In this document: in pieces, positions 54,686 through 64,000 of the stretch
Layout of the letters: every line of letters begins with the position of its first letter
Numbering within the stretch: the first letter of the stretch is position 1
NCBI GenBank assembly: GCA_021234155.1
Contig: JAJEKV010000041.1
Coordinates: 7,446,917-7,510,916 of the forward strand
Length of the DNA stretch: 64,000 bases
Direction: 5' to 3'
Source of the DNA: Isoetes taiwanensis
Lineage: Eukaryota; Streptophyta; Lycopodiopsida; Isoetales; Isoetaceae
Translations under genes and position numbers: made by a program
The notes under the pieces: generated by a model
Database searches by the model: none
What the model saw: only the letters and a program-made list of their open reading frames with translations
What the model was told of the DNA's origin: nothing

Positions 54686-56299
54686 ACACACTTTATTCTG
54701 TAAGTGTATTCTATAAACAATTTATCTTATAGATGCTATTTTCTTACTTGAGATTCATTCTTCTTTTTGAGTCTGGATCATTTGACTGGTTATGGTGGAC
54801 TATAAGTTAGTGACTCGCTTAAATCTAGCTGCAACAAATGATGGGAAGCCACACAAATACTTCTACCATTGATCAATTAGTGACGATTTAAACCTGATTT
54901 CTGAACTTCCAGACCATGATATTGTATTTGTTGTGTTCAGGGTAACAGACAACAGGGATTCTTTTGATAATCGATGACTCATGTTATCATAACAAGCCAC
55001 AAGCACGATATGCCCACACTTACTATTTGCTTCAAGATTTGTATTTGCTTGAACCAAAACAGTTGGGCCATGACTCACCATGACTCAGGTCGTGCTCTTT
55101 CTGATGTTTTCTTCTCCTCTTAATAGAGCTTTTATATTCCATGGTTTCTTGCTTTGTGCAGATGGATGTGGGAGCTCGCAGCAGAAATAACGAATTTAAA
55201 TGGTTTTGGTGAATGGCTTGCATATGCAGCTTCCTGTCATTGTTGTTCAAGCAGTGCTTTGGCAACGTGAACAAAGACACCCTTAATATCTTTGTTTTCA
55301 AGGTTTAATAAGCATGCGAACAGAGAGGTAGTTGCTTCCTGACACTTGAGCTCCATGAGGATTTTGGAAGCAGGTCAATCAGCAATGCTAGAAGTCCTTT
55401 TGAAGGTATGCATTCTAAAAATTTAAGTAACAAATGTGCTTCAAGATCGGTAGCCTTCGACCAAATAAACGTGTGCCCTTTTGATCTTTTCCTTTGCTTG
55501 CCGGTATGCATGAGCATTGTGGAGATGGTTTCATTTAGCTTGCTTTGGTAGTTTCTTAGTGTAGTGATGCAACCGTGTCCGCATGGCTATTGCTTTCTCA
55601 TATCATCAATGTGCTGCAGGTTTTGTACAATCTCTAGACCTCACATTACATGTTGAGAGATGAGTTTGCAGACTAGAACAAGTACTAATGATTAAACTTG
55701 AAGAACTGAAGAAGTAATGATGGCAATGGTTTGTTTGATTTGAAATGATGGCAGCATGCTAATTAGCAGTAGTTCAGGAAGGCATTGGTAAAGATCATCA
55801 AAAGGATTTGTTAGAACTGTTGTTCATGCAAGGATCTGATGTGATCTTTCCATGTGGCTTAAGAAGGTTTTGTGGCACTTAACAAACATTGTGCAGTATA
55901 TGAAAAACGGGTAACTTTGGAGCTAGGATAAATGTTTTTTATTTTTAATGGCAGCCATGTAGAACATGTAGAACATTGGTAGAGTAAATTGTTTTAGCTA
56001 CATGTTTGTTTGGGAAGCTACAGAATGTTTGTAACTGCAAAATTAATATGCCATTTACCATACCTTTCTGAATTCAAATTGTAAAAACCTGATGGAACAT
56101 ATTGGGACATATTGCAACACTGGGCACACGTTTTACGCTTTGGACTTTGGACGTACTCTCATTGGCATTATTATATCTTCCTCCCAAACAAGAGAGATAT
56201 GGTTTGATTGGACATTGTGTGACATATTTGGTTTTAGCATTCCAACATAGACAAATACTAATGCCCAATGATTAATTTTAAATGAAATTGTCTTTACAC
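54686..56299. other. Copy 1 right part, no gene recognised
   Basis: AT-rich with short frames only. Near 56112 GCAACACTGGGCACACGTTTTACG looks like another decayed Helitron end in plus orientation. Confidence 0.4.
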
Positions 56300-56328
56300 A
56301 GAGAGTTGATTCTACAAATTAAATGTTA

Positions 56329-59300
56329 CTGGTAAACGTGTGCCCGGCGTTGCCGGGCTAATGTCCTGGCATGTGATTTTACTCGGCCTTTAACGTCCAT
56401 ATGTGCAACCTCGACAATAGCGCACGTTGATGTTCGCAAAAATGGACATTATTTGCTTTTATAAGTATTTTGTCTATTGAAATTGTCTAATGACAGTTCA
56501 TCAATGTATTGAGTTTACTACATTACCCAATAGTAAATGTGTGTCAGGCGTTGCCACGCTAATGTTTTGGCTTGTGCTTTTACTTAGCCTTTAATGTCCA
56601 TATGTGCAACTACTCACAACACCATGGGTTGATGCTTGCAAGAATGGTCATGATTTGCTTTTGTATTTCTGTTGCATAGTAAACATAAAACATTAGAGGT
56701 GATATAATAAATGATTTTATACTGAACGTGGAAAGCAATATCGCAACAGCCACTAAATCTGGTGATCATCTCTATCACAAACATGGACTAATGCTCCAAA
56801 TCTAGGATTTCCAAATCCCAAAGGCTCATTATGTCTATTGTGTTCTATTGGAACCCTACATCAAGGTGGTCATAAAATGGAGAAGTAGCAAATGAAAATG
56901 GTAATTGAAAATTTCCCAATTGGAAGAAAAAACGTTAGAGGAAGATACTTTTAAGTAACTTAGAGGACGTCTCTGTAGTTTGATAATTGAGACTCACGCT
57001 TTGGTAATTCTAAAAGATGCAAAATCTTAAAAAAGAACATCTAGAAGATTTTTGGTTGTTTCCCTAAGTATGACACTTCTTCCAAAATGGATGCTTGAGA
57101 ATGTTTCGGCAACCATTGCATTAAAAAATCGATGAATGGTTGTTTTGGCAATTGCATACTCGTGTTACCTCATTCACCTCATTCTAGGCCGACCACATCA
57201 ATATATTTATGAGGATGTGCTTGTGAATGTCATAATATGGAACTTTTCTACAATTTGTAAACAAAATATGTGTCCATCCATTTATGAATGAGACCCGAAA
57301 TAATGAAATGGGAGGACACACTTTCTACTTTGCATTTGTGGCAAGGTTTTTTCATGTGGACGCAACAATAAGAAATAATCCCAACTATATAACTCAAAAT
57401 ACAACTAAATAATCTATGTTTTAAACAAATAATACATAAATAACAAATAATACAACCATTACAATCTATATCTATGTTTTAGACAACTTCCATACCGCGC
57501 CTTTTCAACAGTTGCCCTGAGTGTGCTTCCAATCATTTCAACTATAGTACATTGTACATTATTATGTTATATTTGAAGACAACCTTCTAAACATAAGACC
57601 TATTTAGATAGATTAGAGACATTTTTGAGGATTCAGAATATGATACAATCCATCCTTCCACCGCTTTGTACTTTGCATTTGTGGCAAGGTTTTTTCATGT
57701 GGACGCAACAATAAGAAATAATCCCAACTATATAACTCAAAATACAACTAAATAATCTATGTTTTAAACAAATAATACACAAATAACAAATAATACAACC
57801 ATTACAATCTATATCTATGTTTTAGACAACTTCCATACCGTGCCTTTTCAACAGTTGCCATGCTAGAGTGTGCTTCCAATCATTTCAACTATAGTACATT
57901 GTACATTATTATGTTATATTTGAATCTTTTGTGCTTCCTTCCCTGCAATGATTTCAAATGCAACTCCTTTGTTCTCTCATTTTACAATTTATGACTCAAA
58001 ATAACATTTAATTTGTAGAATCAACTCTCTCCTTTGTTCTCTCATTTTACAATTTATGACTCAAAATCTACTTGGCTTTTTCCGGCAAAACTTCTTCTTC
58101 CTAACATTTTTTTTTTTTTTCTCTTTATTTTTCCGGCAGCAACTTTATCTCTCTTGGTTGTGGGCAAAGGTGCCGTGAGGTTAATGCAAACATGGCGGGC
58201 GGGAGTTCGCAAAGCGAGCAAAGTAATCAATCGAGGCGATGTCTTGGTTTTCCCAAGACTTCACCTTCCCTTGAATGTATTATTACTTTAACGTTCTATT
58301 TCTTTCTTTGTAAACGGCAATAGCAAGAGCAACATTATGGAGCCATTTAGATTGATCCGTCTGTTTTTTCCTTTCGCAGTTTGCTGAGCGATGCCGAGGT
58401 CGGACACACAAGCTTCAATCCGGAACTCCATATCTTCTATGGCTTTTTGCAGCCGGACCTTCCGCTCCCGATAGCAGCAATGGCGCTGGAGTGCCTGCAG
58501 TAGCAATGGTGCCACGTTTTTAGAATATAAAGGCGTTCTTTGGTGCATGTTCTCTCGCCCAAAGTTTGAATCTATTTCCTTTGGAGCAATCGTGCAAACA
58601 AAGGTTCAAGATGAACAATTTGAGGTCTTTGTATTAATATGTGATTAGGCTCGGATAGAATAAACGCAGTGGTCGAATCAATTTTTGTTAGTTGCGGTTA
58701 CAAAAGGTGATTTGGCCTTGCCTTCTAATCATATGAAAATTTTGTGAGCAGGGCAATGGATCTCGCTTAGGTGATGGCTTACTGGGTTCAATATAAATTG
58801 CTTCCTTTCTTAGGGTTTCTGCAAGAAAAGAAGAGGGCTCTGAAAAATCGCAATGGAGCTCGCATTTTGGAGCTTGCAGCTTGAGCATGGAGCCAGAGCA
58901 TTTTTTATGTGATCTACATATTAACCAGACAGTTCTTGCAAGGAGGGTAAGGCTTCTGGAAATTTAATTCTATTTCGTATTTTGTGCTTTGCCAATATCC
59001 TGTTTTTTCGGTCAAATTTTGGGTTCTTTCCTTAGAAGGGCTTTTCCACTTTTCATAGGGCGGCTTCCAAGCCACTCCATTCGCTGCAGATGTAGAGGAA
59101 GTTACTTCGATTTTCTATGCCAAAATTTGTGGAGTCAGCGAGTATGTTTTCGTATTTCCATAGCTTTATGTTTCTCATTTTTTGGCAGGATAGCATATAA
59201 CGGGCAGAGTTTGGTGCAGGAGTTTTGGGAGCGGCCATGGCTGAAGCTAATGGCTGGTATTTCAACGATCACACATCAGGTAAGAAAATGTTTTGGTCTG

Positions 59301-62300
59301 TAATGTTCGTTGTGGAGGCTTTCATTGCATGGGCTTTATAGCAGGGCGTGAGACAAAAAAACCCCAATCCATTTTGGCTGTAAACTTCAAGTGGCACAAG
59401 CAGCATTCCTTTTAAGCCATTATCAATATCCATACATCTCAATCTGGCTTCGTTAATTCAGTCTTATGCTTGAATTTTTGTGCAAGTTTTCTTCTGTTTG
59501 GTAATATGTTCTCTCTTTGGATCAGCAGAACCTTCTGGTGTGGAATAGTAATTCCAGTGACTATGTCTTTGGACAAACTGCTAAGTGTTGCAAAATGGAG
59601 GATATGCTCCTTGCTTTCAAATCCTTTTGGGATAGGAGGAGTAAAGAAGGCAATGCTTCAAATAAGACCCATTAAATGCTGGGAATGGAGAAGTGCGGTT
59701 TAGCGATCAGAATGGAAAGAGAAGATAACTTTATGAAGCTATAGCCTCCTAATGAGGAATACCGAACAGTCCATAAGCATCTTCTGCATTTAGAAAAAGC
59801 AATTTTCTTACCTGCTGTTGACCATTCCAAGTGCATGCTTTCAGGTTCCATAAATTGACGACCATCTGCTTTTGTCCAACTAAAGAAGTTGCTAACAAAG
59901 CATACAAGGCAGGACTAAAGCCATCCCAACCTTCTATAATTTCTTCGGAGAAAGCAATTGGTGGATTTTTCCTTGAGCAAAATATGCAGGAGGAATCAGT
60001 GGATAGACATTGTTTTAGTTCCAGAAGAACAAAAGTTCAAAAGAATTTTAATTCATCGATTGGGTGCAGAGGTTCTCTTACCACTTTGGAGAAGGAATAT
60101 CAGGTGGCTTTCTTTTTTAGGTATGCTTTTCCTTGCTTGATAGTAGCAAATGGAAGTCTGCATATGAAAAAAACGGTGAGCCATGAATCGGGCTAATAAT
60201 TTTTCCCTGTGTAGCCCCTCTTTTCGCACGATGATTTCAAGGTGCAGAGGTTATTTTTTCCGGAAGATTTGATTTTAGATTTTTGCTTGATCTCCAGCAA
60301 TCGTCCAAATATAATACTGATGCTGGTCTTTCTAATCGAACCATTTTCTACGAGAATACTCAAGCATGCTAATTCAGTTATGGGGCATGCAGCAATGATG
60401 CTAAGCAATATGCGTCATCATACCAGTACAATAATATCACTGTTTTAGTCAATGGGCACACTGGCTATGTCATTGTATGAATGATTTGGTGATGTTTAAG
60501 CATTGCTAGAACACAGGAGGTTAGCTGATCAAGATCGCTATCTAACAAAAAGCATTTGAATATATAGGTTTGTATGGTAAGCGATTTGGGCCACTGTCTT
60601 TAGCAATGCATCATGTATTGGAGGGATGTTCTAACCATTGTAGACTTTAAATTAGAGATAGCCCATTTGAAGATAATGCACTTCTTGATGTGTTAACAGG
60701 TACAAATTCATGGGCTTTCTATGGATGTCAGCTTGCAATGTCACGTTGACAGGTGCAGCTTGCAATGTCACGTTGACAGGTGCAGATACCATTGGTAACA
60801 AATTACCAAGGCTTTTGTGCAAATAACCCAGTAGATGAACAAAGTGCAATCCAAAAAAAGAGTTTTGGAACAATTCCAGGTAAACACAATAGTTTCTGTA
60901 GATCTATCTATGTATAACCCCTTTGTGGTATATTTGCAGGCATTCCCTAAGGTAATCCCTTTTGCGAGATCCCTAAAACCGATTTAGGGCAACACCTATT
61001 GATGCATAGCTGTTATTGTAAGATCTTTAATCCAGTAAAAAAGGATGGATGCCTGAATGTGTTCTATCGTATTAGAAACCCAGTTTATGGCTTTGATCTT
61101 CTAGCTTTTGCCTATTGCTTTAGCTTTTGTCTGTTATTTGCTTTGGGTCTGATATAGAGCTGCATGAACCCTAAACCCTAAACGAACTTGGTGGATTTGA
61201 AGTCATCTTTCATTTGTCTTAAAACTCCAGTTCTTATTCCAATTTTTGCATCTGCATTATATTTTAGTATGTTTTGGAGTAGTAGCAAATGAATCTATAA
61301 AGTGATATCATGTGCAGCATTAGGTCTCATGCATGTCTATCTTCTGCCCCATTCTCTAAGTTTTATATCTTAATAAAGAGATTAACACCCGAAATTTTCT
61401 ATACTTTCTTTTTCGGTTGCATTTGCAGAAGGCAAGGAGGTAGAGTGTTAAGAATTTCTGCTGGAGGGGCAGAAATTCTGATGCAAAATTTCTGGTAGCA
61501 TTTGTGCTCCATGATCTCTGCACAGAAGTTTCTAGATTTAAATGCATTTGTTCTTCTCTTGATTGTTGCATTTTTGTGCAGTTGAGTTGCAGAGGAGTTA
61601 CAACATATGAGTGTGGTGCATGCGTGTGGCGAAGGTGGTTTCTCATCTATACATGCCTTCCAGCCATAGGAGATGCCATTTTTATAGTTCTTCCCTCTAG
61701 GTAATGATTTGAGTTTGTTGAAATAATCTAGCTGCAGGCATCAATCATTAGGAAGGAATGGTCAGAATAAAGTTTCAGCACAACACTGGAAATACATGAG
61801 ATTGAGACAGGAACTATCCTCTGCAATCTATAAGAGTCGCAAATTTTGAAATAAAACATTTCACATTTAAACCTTGAAGTTTCAAGCTCTTCTTACATTA
61901 GATGACTGCTTAATTGTTTGTGACATTTTTCTAATTTGAATAGAGATAAAAATAAAATCGTATTGAAGTCTTGGACACCAATGAGAAATTGGTCCAAAAA
62001 AATCAAACAATTAATGTCATGCTCTCAAAGCCAGAAAATGTAGATTGTGGAGTGCACAAATCTGCGACTGAATCAGTAATTGTACATTGATGCCGTCAGT
62101 GTAATTTTCTATATTTGCATAATTGCATATCTCCTATGGTTGGTAGTAATTACAATTCTGCAGGAGAACAAGGTTGTAGATGAATTAGTCTAGAGCTACC
62201 TTCAATGGGTTATTTTCTGTAATATCGGGATCATATAAGCTTCAAGGAGATATTCTTCAGGAGATATTCTCCATGGAAGATGACGAGCAAACACCACATG

Positions 62301-64000
62301 CAAACAATAATCTTGCATTAGATGTGCATAGATTCATAAAGACAGCAGCTTGAGTCATGAGTCTTACATCAAAAGGCTTCACTTATCTGCGGCAGCGCCA
62401 GGCAGTCTAACACACATCAACCTTTGTTGCTGCTAACATCCGACATCTCACATTATTGTCGAAAGAGTAGCATGTTTGCATTAAGGCGTGTATAGAGACA
62501 CTAACGTATGCCCGGCAACGCCGGGCACACACTTTATTCTGTAAGTGTATTCTATAAACAATTTATCTTATAGATGCTATTTTCTTACTTGAGATTCATT
62601 CTTCTTTTTGAGTCTGGATCATTTGACTGGTTATGGTGGACTATAAGTTAGTGACTCGCTTAAATCTAGCTGCAACAAATGATGGAAAGCCACACAAATA
62701 CTTCTACCATTGATCAATTAGTGACGATTTAAACCTGATTTCTGAACTTCCAGACCATGATATTGTATTTGTTGTATTCAGGGTAACAGACAACAGGGAT
62801 TCTTTTGATAATCGATGACTCATGTTATCATAACAAGCCACAAGCACGATATGCCCACACTTACTATTTGCTTCAAGATTTGTATTTGCTTGAACCAAAA
62901 CAGTTGGGCCATGACTCACCATGACTCAGGTCGTGCTCTTTCTGATGTTTTCTTCTCCTCTTAATAGAGCTTTTATATTCCATGGTTTCTTGCTTTGTCT
63001 GTACAGATGTGGAGCTCTGCAGCAGAAATAACGAATTTAAATGGTTTTGGTGAATGGCTTGCATATGCAGCTTCTTGTCATTGTTGTTCAAGCAGTGCTT
63101 TGGCAACGTGAACAAAGACACCCTTAATATCTTTGTTTTCAAGGTTTAATAAGCATGCGAACAGAGAGGTAGTTGCTTCCTGACACTTGAGCTCCATGAG
63201 GATTTTGGAAGCAGGTCAATCAGCAATGCTAGAAGTCCTTTTGAAGGTATGCATTCTAAAAATTTAAGTAACAAATGTGCTTCAAGATCGGTAGCCTTCG
63301 ACCAAATAAACGTGTGCCCTTTTGATCTTTTCCTTTGCTTGCCGGTATGCATGAGCATTGTGGAGATGGTTTCATTTAGCTTGCTTTGGTAGTTTCTTAG
63401 TGTAGTGATGCAACCGTGTCCGCATGGCTATTGCTTTCTCATATCATCAATGTGCTGCAGGTTTTGTACAATCTCTAGACCTCACATTACATGTTGAGAG
63501 ATGAGTTTGCAGACTAGAACAAGTACTAATGATTAAACTTGAAGAACTGAAGAAGTAATGATGTCAATGGTTTGTTTGATTTGAAATGATGGCAGCATGC
63601 TAATTAGCAGTAGTTCAGGAAGGCATTGGTAAAGATCATCAAAAAGATTTGTTAGAACTGTTGTTCATGCAAGGATCTGATGTGATCTTTCCATGTGGCT
63701 TAAGAAGGTTTTGTGGCACTTAACAAACATTGTGCAGTATATGAAAAACGGGTAACTTTGGAGCTAGGATAAATGTTTCTTATTTTTAATGGCAGCCATG
63801 TAGAACATGTAGAACATTGGTAGAGTAAATTGTTTTAGCTACATGTTTGTTTGGGAAGCTACAGAATGTTTGTAATTGCAAAATTAATATGCCATTTACC
63901 ATACCTTTCTGAATTCAAATTGTAAAAACCTGATGGAACATATTGGGACATATTGCAACACTGGGCACACGTTTTACGCTTTGGACTTTGGACGTACTCT
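56329..64000 (-). mobile_element. Helitron-like unit, copy 2 (incomplete at the window edge)
   Basis: Colinear with copy 1 at an offset of 7837-7841 bp to the last base of the window. Its 3' end reads CCAG (minus) instead of CTAG, with the hairpin at 56342-56358. It repeats all copy 1 features: the 343 bp duplication, telo-box, internal hairpin and small spliced frame. The right end lies beyond the window. Confidence 0.75.
58887..59675 (+). CDS. Small three-exon reading frame, unknown (copy 2)
   Basis: Exons 58887-58946, 59220-59279 and 59526-59675. All are multiples of three, bounded by AG and GTAAG, and give one uninterrupted 89-residue frame ending in TAA. Compared with copy 1, one residue differs in exon 1 (I to N in LHII.QT). 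The frame is basic to neutral with a Trp-rich middle (EFWERPW). No homologue recognised; it may be only part of a captured gene. Confidence 0.4.

Larger units (their letters stand above)
48492..56328 (-). mobile_element. Helitron-like unit, copy 1 (7.84 kb)
   Basis: The left end, read on the minus strand, is GCCCGGC-AAC-GCCGGGC, 12 bases, then CTAG, then the host T. This is the Helitron 3' terminus (hairpin plus CTRR, insertion between A and T). The empty site GAAA^TACAC is preserved in LTR-A and LTR-B. No Rep/helicase coding was found, so it is non-autonomous. The right end abuts a second copy of the same terminus at 56329. A TC-type 5' terminus was not identified. Confidence 0.65.

Noticed and set aside
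48492-64000. Autonomous Helitron encoding Rep/helicase
   Set aside because: No HUH Rep motif or SF1 helicase motifs were seen in any frame of the unit.

Overview
The window looks like repeat-rich nuclear DNA of a land plant. The evidence is Ty3/gypsy elements with plant-type protease and an extra RNase H, a primer-binding site matching a plant-like tRNA-Gln 3' end, Helitron-type CTAG termini, TTTAGGG-type telo-box motifs, and intron-bearing remnants of plant genes (EMG1/NEP1 and the methylcrotonoyl-CoA carboxylase alpha subunit). The LINE fragment and overall texture would suit a seed-free plant such as a fern or lycophyte, but that is only an impression. No complete, clearly functional host gene was found.

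Layout. 1-249 is an open C-terminal exon cut by the window edge. 250-6540 has no recognisable gene; its main structure is two diverged direct copies of a roughly 1.7-2.0 kb sequence (2815-4805 and 4806-6540). 6722-8800 is an intron-containing EMG1/NEP1 pseudogene. 9512-9652 is a small fold-back element. 10979-11194 (minus) is an orphan first-exon-like piece of MCCA. 11600-12905 is degenerate satellite-like sequence around a tRNA-derived SINE head.

13464-23184 is a broken Ty3/gypsy element (E1, minus) with 1.7 kb LTRs. 24439-26591 (minus) holds a chain of exon-like frames from an unidentified multi-exon gene. 27780-30326 is the remnant of a related element (E0). 30327-48491 is a tandem LTR-internal-LTR-internal-LTR array (E2 and E3, minus) of a sister family. 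Its three LTRs each carry a different insertion: a 321 bp MITE in LTR-A, a 5'-truncated LINE in LTR-B, and a Helitron-like terminus that interrupts LTR-C. From 48492 to the end, a 7.84 kb Helitron-like unit is repeated head to tail (the second copy runs off the window). It carries short GC-rich hairpins and small spliced reading frames.

The most interesting system is the retroelement family. All three copies share the polyprotein order gag (three CCHC knuckles) - protease (DGGS active site) - archaeal-type RNase H - reverse transcriptase - degenerate gypsy-type RNase H - integrase. The apparently competent RNase H lies before the RT, while the RNase H after the RT has lost catalytic residues. 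A technical point affects interpretation: many differences between the near-identical copies (E2 versus E3, and the two 7.84 kb units) fall on CAG/CTG trinucleotides as odd substitutions and indels. They look like base-calling or consensus errors at CHG-methylated sites, so some reading-frame breaks in E2 and E3 may not be real.
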